Shown here: positions 19,651-27,806 of the stretch, in pieces | Numbering within the stretch: the stretch's first letter is position 1 | Layout: each line of letters begins with the position of its first letter | Assembly (NCBI GenBank): GCA_945890485.1 | Contig: CAMDCN010000007.1 | Span: forward strand, 310,001-374,000 | Origin: Candidatus Sulfopaludibacter sp. SbA3 | Lineage (GTDB): Bacteria > Acidobacteriota > Terriglobia > Bryobacterales > Bryobacteraceae | DNA length: 64,000 nucleotides | Direction of reading: 5' to 3' | The notes under the pieces: generated by a model | Database searches by the model: none | Told to the model about the DNA's origin: nothing | The model's input: only the letters and a program-made list of their open reading frames with translations | Translations under genes and position numbers: made by a program

Positions 19651-19718
19651 CAACAACAAAGAATCTGTTGTGTAGCGCAAAAATAGACCAGTATTCTTTT
19701 CGATTTAAGAGGCAAGTT

Positions 19719-20690
19719 ATGAAGGCACTGACCGTCGATGTTCGGGAATCCACCGGACGTATTCTGTGCTGCACGATCTTTAGACCGGGCGGCAAGAAGC
19801 TTTTGGCGAAGGGGCACGTTTTGAGCGACGAGGACGTCCGTCTGCTCGAAACCGAGGGCATGGCGGAAGTTTGGGTGACGTCCTTGGACGAAGGCGAAAT
19901 TGGCGAAGACGACGCGGTGCTGCAGGTGGCAACGGCCATTGGCTGCGGATCGCTGGAGATCCGCCCTGCGGCGGGCGGGCGCGCCAACATTGTAGCGACG
20001 CAGGACTGCTGCGTACTGGTAGACGACGAGCTGTTGAAGCAGATTAACTGCACGGCCTCCATCGTAATTGCCACGATGACGAACTTCAGTTTTGCGCAGG
20101 CCGGCCAACGGGTGGCGACGATCAAGTCAACCCCATTTGCGGTCGCGGCGCCCGAACTGGAGGCGGTAACTTCTATACTGCGAGAGCGGGGACCGATCCT
20201 GCAGGCACGGCCATTGCAAGATCCGCAGGCGGCGGTGCTGTATACCGATCCCGTGGCGGGTGACCGGGCGCGGCAGTTGTTTGAGAATGTCATGCGTCAG
20301 CGCCTGGAGAAGTTTGGCGCCTCCTCCAATTTCGTCCTCAGCGCGCTTGAAGACGAAGCGGCGGTGGCGCGGGCCCTGCAGCATTTGGTGCGCGCCAGAC
20401 CCTCCGTGATTCTGGTTGCTTCAACGACGGCCCCTGCCGGTCCGGAAGACGTGATTGGCCGGGCCATGCTCCGCGTGGGCTGCCATCTCGAACGGTTCCT
20501 GGCGCCGGTAGAACCGGGAAGCCTCCTATTAATGGGCTATAAGGACGAGATTCCAATTGTTTCGGCTCCGGGATGCTTCCGCTCCGCCAAGACAAATGTT
20601 GTAGATTTGATTTTGCCGGCGCTCCTGGCCCGGTATCGCATTTCGGGTTGGGAGATCGCGTGCCTGGGGCACGGTGGTCTGCTGAGTTAG
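19719..20690 (+). CDS. Molybdopterin-binding domain protein (MoeA/MogA-like fold)
   Basis: The start at 19719 (MKALTVDVRES) has AAGAGG at the right distance; the longer frame from 19668 adds an unconvincing leader. In the C-terminal 120 residues, a MogA-like order appears: FVLSALEDEAAVARALQHLV, then RPSVILVASTTAPAGPEDVIGRAM, then EPGSLLLMGYKDEIPIVSAPGCFRSAKTNVVDLILPALL, which recalls the MoeA GxPGxP segment in altered form. The N-terminal half is a separate beta-rich domain, including AVAAPELEAVTSILRERG. It probably binds molybdopterin or its nucleotide, possibly in cofactor delivery to molybdenum hydroxylases such as the IorAB pair at 47087-49770. That link is inference, since the genes are 26 kb apart. 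Confidence 0.7.
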   Translation: MKALTVDVRESTGRILCCTIFRPGGKKLLAKGHVLSDEDVRLLETEGMAEVWVTSLDEGEIGEDDAVLQVATAIGCGSLEIRPAAGGRANIVATQDCCVLVDDELLKQINCTASIVIATMTNFSFAQAGQRVATIKSTPFAVAAPELEAVTSILRERGPILQARPLQDPQAAVLYTDPVAGDRARQLFENVMRQRLEKFGASSNFVLSALEDEAAVARALQHLVRARPSVILVASTTAPAGPEDVIGRAMLRVGCHLERFLAPVEPGSLLLMGYKDEIPIVSAPGCFRSAKTNVVDLILPALLARYRISGWEIACLGHGGLLS

Positions 20691-20708
20691 GGATTTCTCC
20701 TCCAACGC

Positions 20709-20783
20709 GTCAGCCTTACCTCCGAGAGGCTGACGGTGCTGAAGAAAGCCGGGCGTCGCTTTTGCGCGCCCGGCTATTTTTTT
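20709..20783 (+). terminator. Double hairpin with intrinsic terminator
   Basis: A first stem GTCAGCCT/AGGCTGAC (20709-20734) is followed by AGCCGGGCG (20747-20755) pairing with CGCCCGGCT (20767-20775). A run of seven T (20777-20783) follows the second stem. The second hairpin is a textbook Rho-independent terminator for the molybdopterin-binding gene and isolates the next operon. Confidence 0.9.
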
Positions 20784-20806
20784 GATTCGGGTATGCTGGT
20801 TCCGAT

Positions 20807-22045
20807 ATGAGAATTCGTTCTGTGCAGGCGCACCTGCTGTCCTATGTTTTCCCGCAGCCGGTGGAATTGACCTACTTCGGCGGAACCCGGCAGATTGTAA
20901 AGCGAGACGCGATGCTGATTCGCGTCGAGGCGGACAACGGGCTGGTGGGTTACGGCCCAGGGGAGGCCAGCGAGAGTGCGGCGCGGTTGATCATGGAGAC
21001 GATCAAGCCTTGGCTGGAGGGCCGTGTGCTGGCGGATGCGGACGCCCTGCGTGTGCAATTTCATCAGGCGGTGAAGCCCGATTTGCGCACATCCCACACC
21101 TACGGAACGCTGGAAGTGGCGCTCTATGACCTTCTGGGTAAAGCAGCAGGCGTACCCATATCGGAGCTACTGGGCGGGCGAATCCGCGACCGGATTAAGT
21201 GCTATGGCTCCTCCGGCATGTACCAATCGCCTGCGGGCTATGCCGCGGAGGCGAAACTGGCGCAGGAGATGGGATTCTCGGCTTATAAGATGCGGCCGGC
21301 GGCCGGTCCGGACGAGGACGTAGCGGCGGTGCGGGCGATGCGGGAGGCTACGGGTCCCGGATTTGGCCTGATGGTGGACGCCCACGCGTGGTGGCGGATG
21401 GGTGATCGCTCGTATTCGCCCGCGACTATCGAGAAGGTCGCCGAGCAGATGAGCTCCTATGACCTCACGTGGCTGGAAGAGCCGTTGCCGCCAGCCGACC
21501 ATGCCGGCTACCGGAAGCTGCGGGAAACTGGTTTGGTACCGATCGCCAGCGGGGAGCACGAGCCATCAGAGGATTCCTTTCTCGATTTGATTGAAGGTGG
21601 ATGCGCCGACTACATCCAAATGGACGTGGTTTGCCAGGGCGGGTATGCCCAAAGCCGCCGTCTCTTCGACGCGGTGGAACGGGAGGGGCTGCGCTTCGCA
21701 TTCCATTCCTGGGGTAGTGAATTGGAGTTGGCGGCGGCGGGGCAGTTGGGAGTCTGTTGGCCGGAGCAGGTGGTGGAGTGGTTAGAGTACCCGCTGTACT
21801 CCCAGGAAGGCCGAAAATTCATGTACGAATTCCCGCTGGCGCTTGAGATGTTAACGGAGCCGCTGGCGGTGGAAGCAGGCGAACTGATCGTACCGCGCGG
21901 ACCAGGGCTGGGCGTGACAATCGATGAGCGGGTGCTAGAAAAGTACCCTTGGGTGAGTGGACCGTGGTCGTACTTTTCGCTTATCTCGCCGCCGGGAAGG
22001 TTTGCGGTGACGGGGGACCACGCCAACACCGGCCTGAGCCAATGA
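20807..22045 (+). CDS. Enolase-superfamily enzyme (mandelate racemase/muconate lactonizing type)
   Basis: The 412-residue product has an N-terminal capping domain (MRIRSVQAHLLSYVFP...) and a TIM barrel. Metal ligands are seen in MVDAHAWW, LEEPL and SGEH, and the second-strand base motif reads YKMRPAA (KxR). HSWGSELELAAAGQL at the eighth strand may carry a further catalytic histidine. These fit a sugar-acid dehydratase or racemase of the mandelate racemase subgroup; the substrate cannot be told. It follows a strong terminator and so starts a transcription unit. Its stop overlaps the start of the polysaccharide deacetylase gene in ATGA, suggesting the two act on a common carbohydrate theme. Confidence 0.87.
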   Translation: MRIRSVQAHLLSYVFPQPVELTYFGGTRQIVKRDAMLIRVEADNGLVGYGPGEASESAARLIMETIKPWLEGRVLADADALRVQFHQAVKPDLRTSHTYGTLEVALYDLLGKAAGVPISELLGGRIRDRIKCYGSSGMYQSPAGYAAEAKLAQEMGFSAYKMRPAAGPDEDVAAVRAMREATGPGFGLMVDAHAWWRMGDRSYSPATIEKVAEQMSSYDLTWLEEPLPPADHAGYRKLRETGLVPIASGEHEPSEDSFLDLIEGGCADYIQMDVVCQGGYAQSRRLFDAVEREGLRFAFHSWGSELELAAAGQLGVCWPEQVVEWLEYPLYSQEGRKFMYEFPLALEMLTEPLAVEAGELIVPRGPGLGVTIDERVLEKYPWVSGPWSYFSLISPPGRFAVTGDHANTGLSQ

Positions 22046-22731
22046 TCCCGGAACTGGGGGCGCTAGCTCTGGCGGCCGCCGGGGGCGCCGCCTGGGCCGT
22101 GAGGGGACGCTCGGCGCAGGTCTTCGCGCCTTCGATTTGGCACGGGAACCGCGAGCGCCGCGCGGTGGCGTTGACGTTTGACGACGGCCCCTCCGCGGGG
22201 ACCGGGGACATCCTAGAAGCGCTGCATGGGGTGGGTGCGCGGGCAACATTCTTTCAATGCGGGTTGAATGTAGAGCGGCACCCGGAGTGGGCGCAGGCAG
22301 TTTCAGCGGCTGGTCACGAGGTGGGGAACCATACCTGGTCGCATCGGCGGCTGGATTTCGCCTCGCGGGAGGTGATGCGGGGGGAACTGGGACAAGCGCA
22401 GTCAATACTCACGGAGGTCCACGGAACAGCGCCGCGGTGGTTCCGCGCCCCCTTTGGAGTGCGATGGATCGGGTTGGGGGAGGCGCAGGGGCAGCTCGGC
22501 CTGATGGGCGCGATGTGGACCTGCATGGGGCGGGACTGGAAACTGCCGGCCGGGGCAGTGGCGAAAAGGGTGATGGACAGGGCCGAGAACGGCGCGATCG
22601 TCTGTCTGCACGACGGCCGCGGCGTGTTGGAAGGCGCCGATGTGAGGGAAACGGTAGCGGCGGTGCGGAGGATCACCCGGGAGCTGAAGGCGGAAGGATG
22701 GGAGATGGTGAGGCTAAGCGACTTCGTTTAG
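22042..22731 (+). CDS. NodB-type polysaccharide deacetylase (carbohydrate esterase 4)
   Basis: From the coupled ATG at 22042 the product is 229 residues with an N-terminal hydrophobic segment (IPELGALALAAAGGAAWAV) that could anchor or export it. All main CE4 motifs are visible: TFDDGP (catalytic base and metal aspartate), HTWSH (metal histidines), RWFRAPFG and IVCLHDG. It should remove N-acetyl groups from an aminosugar polymer or a lipid-linked sugar. A longer frame from 21949 is rejected because it lies inside the preceding gene. The acyl carrier protein and ketosynthase genes follow within 36 bases, an arrangement reminiscent of nodB with nodF/nodE. Confidence 0.9.
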   Translation: MIPELGALALAAAGGAAWAVRGRSAQVFAPSIWHGNRERRAVALTFDDGPSAGTGDILEALHGVGARATFFQCGLNVERHPEWAQAVSAAGHEVGNHTWSHRRLDFASREVMRGELGQAQSILTEVHGTAPRWFRAPFGVRWIGLGEAQGQLGLMGAMWTCMGRDWKLPAGAVAKRVMDRAENGAIVCLHDGRGVLEGADVRETVAAVRRITRELKAEGWEMVRLSDFV

Positions 22732-22766
22732 TGCGGAGCGGCCCGAACTTTGCGATGCTGGAATGC

Positions 22767-23015
22767 ATGTCTGACGACATCCTGCAGCGGGTGATCAAAG
22801 TAGTGGCCGAAGCCCAGAAGCTTCCGATCGAGAAGGTGACCGTGGATTCCACGTTTGAGGAGCTGGCGATCGATTCGCTGGACGGAATCCAACTCCTGTT
22901 CCATTTGGAAACGGAATTTGACATCAACATCCCGGACGAAGCGGCGCGGCAGGTGCGCGGAATTAAAGAGTTGGCGGAGGGCGTCGAAAAACTGGTAGCG
23001 CAGAAGAGCGCGTGA
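22767..23015 (+). CDS. Acyl carrier protein
   Basis: The 82-residue product (MSDDILQRVIKVVAEAQKLP...) has the phosphopantetheine attachment site at S37 in ELAIDSLDGIQLLFHLETEF. An in-frame ATG 12 bases upstream is an alternative start. The sequence after DSL (DGIQLLFHLETEF rather than DTVELVMALEEEF) differs from the usual housekeeping AcpP, so this looks like a specialised carrier partnered with the next gene. Its stop overlaps the ketosynthase GTG start in GTGA, implying translational coupling and a stoichiometric pair. Confidence 0.9.
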   Translation: MSDDILQRVIKVVAEAQKLPIEKVTVDSTFEELAIDSLDGIQLLFHLETEFDINIPDEAARQVRGIKELAEGVEKLVAQKSA

Positions 23016-24235
23016 GTCGACGGCGGGTAGTTGTAACGGGATTAGGCTGCGTCTCCGCGCTTGGCCCGGACGTGGATTCGTTCTGGCAGCGCGCGCGAGT
23101 GGGCGAATCAGCGATTGGGCAGATTCGAAACCTGGACATGAGTGATGTCCGCTTTCAGAATGGCGCGGAGATCACTGGATTTGTCCCGACGGATCATTTC
23201 GACGAAAAACAGTTGATTCCGCTGGACCGCTTCGCGCAGTTAGCCGTGGTGGCAGCGCGGCAAGCGGTGGGGCAGGCGGCGCCGGAGTGGAGCGATGCGG
23301 AGCGCCAACTGACTGCGGTGGTAACCGGGTCGTGCTACGGCGGTAAGACCAGCGAAGACGAAGGGTTTCGCGAGATCTACAGCGGATCGAACAAACGGGC
23401 GCGGGTGCACCCGATGACTATCCCCCGGCTCATGGCGAACGCGGGCAGCAGTTGGATCGCGATGGAGTATGGCCTGCAGGGTCCCGCCTACACGGTCTCG
23501 ACGGCGTGCTCGTCAGCGAATCATGCGATTGGGCAGGCCTACTGGCTGGTCCGTAACGGCATCTGTGATGTCGCACTTACCGGCGGCTGCGAGGCGCCTT
23601 TCACACCCGGCTCAATGAAGGCGTGGGAAGCGCTTCGGGTGGTGAGTGGGGATACGTGCAGACCGTTCTCGAAGGACCGGAAGGGGCTGATCCTGGGCGA
23701 AGGAGCCGCAATGCTCGTTCTCGAGACCGAGGAGCGGGCCAAGGCTCGGGGCGCCAGGATTCTGGGCGAGATTGCCGGTTTCGGCATGAGTGCCGACGCC
23801 CACCATGTGACCCAGCCGAGTGTGGACGGGCCGGCCATGGCTATGGAACGGGCATTGGCTGACGGCGGGGTGGACGGGGCGGCCATCGGCCACATCAACG
23901 CGCATGGCACTGGCACCCCGGCGAACGATCCGGTGGAAACAGCAGCGATCCGGCGGGTGCTCGGCGGCCAGGTGAACAATGTGCGGGTGACGTCGACTAA
24001 ATCGCTGCATGGGCATGCGCTTGGCGCGGCCGGAGCGATTGAAGCCGTGGCTACGGTCTTGACGCTGCATCGCGGAGAGGCCCCCCCAACGGCGAACTAC
24101 CTGGGGTTGGATCCGGATTGCGATCTGCCGTTGATCCTGTCGCCGGAGGCGTGCCAAGCCGAGTACGCCCTTTCCCACTCGTTCGCGTTTGGCGGCTTGA
24201 ACGCGGTGGTACTGTTCCGGGCTTATCGGGCCTGA
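23012..24235 (+). CDS. Beta-ketoacyl-ACP synthase, FabF/KAS II family
   Basis: Starts with GTG, coupled to the acyl carrier protein gene. The 407-residue thiolase-fold enzyme has C166 in VSTACSSANHAIG, H298 in NAHGTGTPANDP and H335 in KSLHGHALGAAGA, the full Cys-His-His set for decarboxylative Claisen condensation. The N-terminus RRRVVVTGLGCVSALG is canonical. With its dedicated carrier it probably elongates or builds a special acyl chain rather than serving bulk fatty acid synthesis; this is inferred from context. The 3' end overlaps the convergent membrane-protein gene by 13 bases. Confidence 0.9.
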   Translation: MSRRRVVVTGLGCVSALGPDVDSFWQRARVGESAIGQIRNLDMSDVRFQNGAEITGFVPTDHFDEKQLIPLDRFAQLAVVAARQAVGQAAPEWSDAERQLTAVVTGSCYGGKTSEDEGFREIYSGSNKRARVHPMTIPRLMANAGSSWIAMEYGLQGPAYTVSTACSSANHAIGQAYWLVRNGICDVALTGGCEAPFTPGSMKAWEALRVVSGDTCRPFSKDRKGLILGEGAAMLVLETEERAKARGARILGEIAGFGMSADAHHVTQPSVDGPAMAMERALADGGVDGAAIGHINAHGTGTPANDPVETAAIRRVLGGQVNNVRVTSTKSLHGHALGAAGAIEAVATVLTLHRGEAPPTANYLGLDPDCDLPLILSPEACQAEYALSHSFAFGGLNAVVLFRAYRA

Positions 24236-25365
24236 CGGTATTCGAGAGTCTCGGCGACGCTGGTCCGATCTTTCGGGAAGACCTCCAGGCGGAAGATAAC
24301 CGTGCTGGGGGAACTCCGATAGATGAGCTGGCCAGCCTGCAGATCGTTGAAGCTGAGATCGATGCGGCGGCTATCGTCACCGGCGAGGATTGTCATGACG
24401 CCGCGATTGGCATTCCGCACGGCGGGGGCGGTCCGGTCCCAACTCACGACCAGCCGATCTTCAAGGCGCTGGACGCCCAGCGCGAGGTTCCAGGCTTCGA
24501 GATAGGGATTGGCCGGGGTGCGTGGGCGCATGCTGATGGCGATCTGGAAACCCAGAATGACCCCGAGGAGCATGAAGATGAACGAGAGGGGAATCCAGAC
24601 CCAGCCGCTACGGGCGGGCTTTGCCTTGGCCGGTTCAGCGAGCGAAGCCGCCGGCAGAGGATCGAGCGATGGCGTGAGCAACGGAGAGTCCAAGGGGGCC
24701 GAAGTGGGGGCCGCGGGTCGGGATTGCTGGCCGAAGCGCGCGGCCGTCGTCACGCGATCCAGCGGAGATACCCCGCCGCCAAGCTCTTTGCGGCGGAACG
24801 GAAACTCGAGGTAGGTGGAGTCGCTACGCAGCGAGTCGCCTTCCCAAAAGAAGAAGCCGGCCACGCTGGCGCGGGTCGCATAAGGCTTAACAATCAGCGA
24901 TACCAGGTCATGATCGGGGAAGTACTCATCGAGGAGGTTTAGATCTTCATTCGCCAGGTGGAGTCCGTCGCGAGTGTGGCTACGGTAGTAGCCGACAATT
25001 CGCCGAGGGCCCCCCTTCAGGCGCTCGATGGCTGCATTCCAAATTTGTAGATCGTTGGCGGAAAGGACGAACGATGGCCCTTCGGCGTGCTCGCAGCGAA
25101 TCGGTTCGAATTCCTGAATCTCGACAGTGAGATGGTCGCCAGATTGCTCCCACGTGCCGAGAAGGAACCCGCCCACCTCGGCTCCCCGCCGTGGAACCGC
25201 GCCAAATCCTTTCATCACTTCGAGCAATAAGCGGTCGACGACATCGAAATGAAGCTGGATGGTGATGGGCTTCTGCGGAGGCTGCCAGGTATAGAAAAGG
25301 GCTTTATTGGCGGTATCCGGTCCAGGGTTCAATTGCGTCAGCTCCTCGCGGGGAAATCTCTTCAA
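24223..25365 (-). CDS. Membrane protein with a degenerate JAMM/MPN-like domain
   Basis: The 380-residue product has an N-terminal domain whose segments GAEVGGFLLGTW (near 62) and IVGYYRSHTRDGLHLANEDL (near 124-143) align by eye with the JAMM protease motif (E ... HxH ... SxxD). The first histidine is Arg and the serine is Ala, so peptidase activity is doubtful. A proline/serine-rich linker (about 215-255) leads to one membrane helix (about 256-278, WIPLSFIFMLLGVILGFQIAI). A C-terminal beta-sandwich-like domain of about 100 residues (LVVSWDRTAPAVRNANRGVMTI...) follows, presumably outside the cytoplasm. Function unknown; a membrane scaffold or receptor is possible. It is divergent from rsmI with only 14 bases between starts. 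Confidence 0.75.
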   Translation of the reverse strand: MKRFPREELTQLNPGPDTANKALFYTWQPPQKPITIQLHFDVVDRLLLEVMKGFGAVPRRGAEVGGFLLGTWEQSGDHLTVEIQEFEPIRCEHAEGPSFVLSANDLQIWNAAIERLKGGPRRIVGYYRSHTRDGLHLANEDLNLLDEYFPDHDLVSLIVKPYATRASVAGFFFWEGDSLRSDSTYLEFPFRRKELGGGVSPLDRVTTAARFGQQSRPAAPTSAPLDSPLLTPSLDPLPAASLAEPAKAKPARSGWVWIPLSFIFMLLGVILGFQIAISMRPRTPANPYLEAWNLALGVQRLEDRLVVSWDRTAPAVRNANRGVMTILAGDDSRRIDLSFNDLQAGQLIYRSSPSTVIFRLEVFPKDRTSVAETLEYRQAR

Positions 25366-25379
25366 GTATAGTCAGGGAA

Positions 25380-26198
25380 GTGTCTGGAGTCTTGTACTTG
25401 ATTGCAACGCCGATAGGCAACCTGGAAGATATGACCATCCGAGGGTTGCGACTGCTACGTGAAGTGGATGTGATCGCCTGCGAGGACACCCGGCATACGC
25501 AGCGGCTGCTCGACCATTTTGCCGTTACGACTCCGTGTGTAAGCTACCACGAACACAACGAAGCCGCCAGGGCTGAGCAGTTGGTGCAGCGGATCGTGGG
25601 CGGCCAATCCGTCGCGGTGGTGAGCGACGCCGGAACGCCGTTGATCTCGGACCCGGGCTATCGGGTGGTGCAGGCCGCGATCGAGGCCGGAGTCACCGTG
25701 ATTCCCGTGCCAGGCGCTTCGGCCGTGCTGGCGGCGCTCGCGGGTTCCGGTTTAGCCACGGACGCGTTTTGCTACGCCGGATTCCTGCCGCCGAAGCAAG
25801 GGCAGCGGCGGAAGGCTCTTGAAACGTGGGGGGCGGTTGAGGCGACGCTGATCTTCTACGAGGCGCCATACCGAATCCTGGAGGCACTGGCCGATGTGGC
25901 GTTCACATTGGGAGATCGCCACATAGTCTTAGCCCGAGAACTGACCAAGCTGCACGAAGAGTTTCTGCGGGGCAGGGTTTCCGAGGTGCTCGCGACGCTA
26001 TCGCAGCGGCCGGTGCAGAAGGGGGAAATGACATTGCTGATTTCCCGCGAGAAGGCGGTGATGGGGGAGGAGCTTCCTTTAGCCGAAGCGGTGCGGCGCT
26101 TGGTTTCCGGTGGCATGGACCGCATGGAGGCGATCAAGAAGGTGGCCAAGGACCGGGGGATGGCCAAACGCGAGGTCTACGCCGCGTTGGAGCGATAA
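25380..26198 (+). CDS. rsmI: 16S rRNA (cytidine-1402 2'-O)-methyltransferase
   Basis: RsmI methylates C1402 in the decoding centre using SAM. The GTG at 25380 gives MSGVLYLIATPIGNLEDMTIRGL, the conserved N-terminus of this tetrapyrrole-methylase-fold family. Further signatures are CEDTRHTQRLL, YHEHNE, VVSDAGTPLISDPGYRVV, VPGASAVLAALAGSGL, FLPPKQGQRRK and FYEAPYRI. The length (272 residues) is usual. The C-terminal helical part (MDRMEAIKKVAKDRGMAKREVYAAL) is also typical. It is divergent from the JAMM-like gene and followed by glpD after ten bases. Confidence 0.95.
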   Translation: MSGVLYLIATPIGNLEDMTIRGLRLLREVDVIACEDTRHTQRLLDHFAVTTPCVSYHEHNEAARAEQLVQRIVGGQSVAVVSDAGTPLISDPGYRVVQAAIEAGVTVIPVPGASAVLAALAGSGLATDAFCYAGFLPPKQGQRRKALETWGAVEATLIFYEAPYRILEALADVAFTLGDRHIVLARELTKLHEEFLRGRVSEVLATLSQRPVQKGEMTLLISREKAVMGEELPLAEAVRRLVSGGMDRMEAIKKVAKDRGMAKREVYAALER

Positions 26199-26208
26199 TC
26201 AAGTTTGG

Positions 26209-27660
26209 ATGCAGGCACTCAGCAAGCTGACGGACCGGACGTACGACGTTGCAGTAATTGGCGGGGGGATCATCGGGGCCGGCGTGGCCCGGGATGCGGC
26301 CTTGCGCGGATTGTCCGTGGCGTTGGTGGAAAAGGGAGATTTTGGCAGCGGCACTACAGCCGGTTCGACGCGCCTGATCCACGGCGGACTGCGGTATCTC
26401 GAAATGTATGATTTCGGGCTGGTCCGGATGGATCTGCGGGAGCGGGAGATTCTGCTGCGGATCGCACCCCATCTGGTGAAGCCGCTGGAGTTCCTAATTC
26501 CGTTCTATGGGGCCTCGCTATGGTTCCGGACCAAGATGCGGGTGGGAATGGCGCTCTACGATCTGCTGAGCTACGACAAGAGTTTGCCCAATCATCGGAT
26601 GCTTTCGGCCGAGGAGACCCTGCGGGAGGAGCCCTCGCTGCGGCCAGAAGGATTGCAGGGCGCCGCGGCGTACTACGATGCACAGGTATCGATGCCGGAA
26701 CGGCTTTGCCTTGAGAACATTATCGACGCGGAACTGCACGGAGCCGTGGTTCGGTCGTACACCGAAGTGGTGGGAGCGGTGCAGGAAGGCGGCCGCGTAA
26801 GGGCCGTGCGCGTACGATGCGCCGAGAGTGGCGAAGCCGGGGAGTTGCGGGCGAAGGTTTTCGTGAATGCCACCGGAGCATGGTTTGACCGGGTTGCTCG
26901 CCAGACAGGTGATGCCCATCAGTCGCGAATTCGAACGACCAAGGGAATCCACATCACGTGCGAACGGATGAATCTGAAGGCGAACGTGCTGTTTTCGCCG
27001 CTCGATGGGCGGCTGTTCTTCGTGATTCCTCTCCTGGGCCAATGTTGGATCGGCACAACCGACACCGACTTTACCGAGGACCCGAGCACCGTGCGAGCCG
27101 ACGGCGATGACGTGGAGTATCTGCTGAAGTCGGTGGAACCATTTTTCCCACGCGTCCGGGAGTTGGCCGTGTATTCTTCAAACGCCGGGGTCCGCGCGCT
27201 GGTGAAGCAGGAGGGCTCGGCATCTTCCGTATCCCGCATGCATAAAATCGCCGAGACCCAGCCAGGGATGATCTCCGTGCTGGGGGGCAAGATCACCGGA
27301 TATCGCGCCATTGCTGAAGAGGCGGTGGACGCAGTGTGTACCCAGTTGAAGCACGGCCAACCGTGCCGAACGCACCAGGAACTCCTGCCGGGAGCACTGG
27401 CCGAGGCGCCGGCAGACAGGGAGGAGGCGGTGCGGTGGGCGGTAGAAAGGGAGCACTGTTGGCATGTGGCCGACTACCTGCTGCGCCGGAGGCCAGCCGC
27501 ATTCGCCGCGGACCAGGGACGGGGAGACGCCGAAGAAGTGGCAGCCGCCATGGGGGAGGCGCTTGGTTGGGACGCGAGCCGGCGGGAGCGGGAATTAGAG
27601 CGGTATCGGGGCGAGGCTGACCGGGCGCTGTTGTTTCGAGGCGAAATGGCGCGGAAGTAG
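26209..27660 (+). CDS. glpD: Glycerol-3-phosphate dehydrogenase (FAD-dependent)
   Basis: Oxidises glycerol-3-phosphate to dihydroxyacetone phosphate at the membrane and passes electrons to quinones. The start at 26209 gives MQALSKLTDRTYDVAVIGGGIIGAGVARDAALRG with the FAD-binding dinucleotide fold at the N-terminus. The GlpD signature SGTTAGSTRLIHGGLRYLE follows, then WIGTTDTDF, VLGGKITGYRAIAEEAVD and a C-terminal helical domain. At 483 residues it is near the usual length. No good Shine-Dalgarno precedes the ATG, so translation may depend on coupling with rsmI. No glpF/glpK neighbours are present. Confidence 0.92.
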   Translation: MQALSKLTDRTYDVAVIGGGIIGAGVARDAALRGLSVALVEKGDFGSGTTAGSTRLIHGGLRYLEMYDFGLVRMDLREREILLRIAPHLVKPLEFLIPFYGASLWFRTKMRVGMALYDLLSYDKSLPNHRMLSAEETLREEPSLRPEGLQGAAAYYDAQVSMPERLCLENIIDAELHGAVVRSYTEVVGAVQEGGRVRAVRVRCAESGEAGELRAKVFVNATGAWFDRVARQTGDAHQSRIRTTKGIHITCERMNLKANVLFSPLDGRLFFVIPLLGQCWIGTTDTDFTEDPSTVRADGDDVEYLLKSVEPFFPRVRELAVYSSNAGVRALVKQEGSASSVSRMHKIAETQPGMISVLGGKITGYRAIAEEAVDAVCTQLKHGQPCRTHQELLPGALAEAPADREEAVRWAVEREHCWHVADYLLRRRPAAFAADQGRGDAEEVAAAMGEALGWDASRRERELERYRGEADRALLFRGEMARK

Positions 27661-27806
27661 TGGTCGGGATAATCTGAGGACTTAGTGTTCGCTTTTTCTT
27701 CACATTTTCGTGAAGTCTGCCGAGGGGGCCGACGATAGACTGGCAGGGCCAAGAAATCGGTCGGCTAGAATCCGATGCGATTGAGGATCGGGCCTTTTGA
27801 AAGACT

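Noticed and set aside
27698-27715. Intrinsic terminator after glpD
   Set aside because: The CTTCAC/GTGAAG stem is short and has no T-run on its downstream side.
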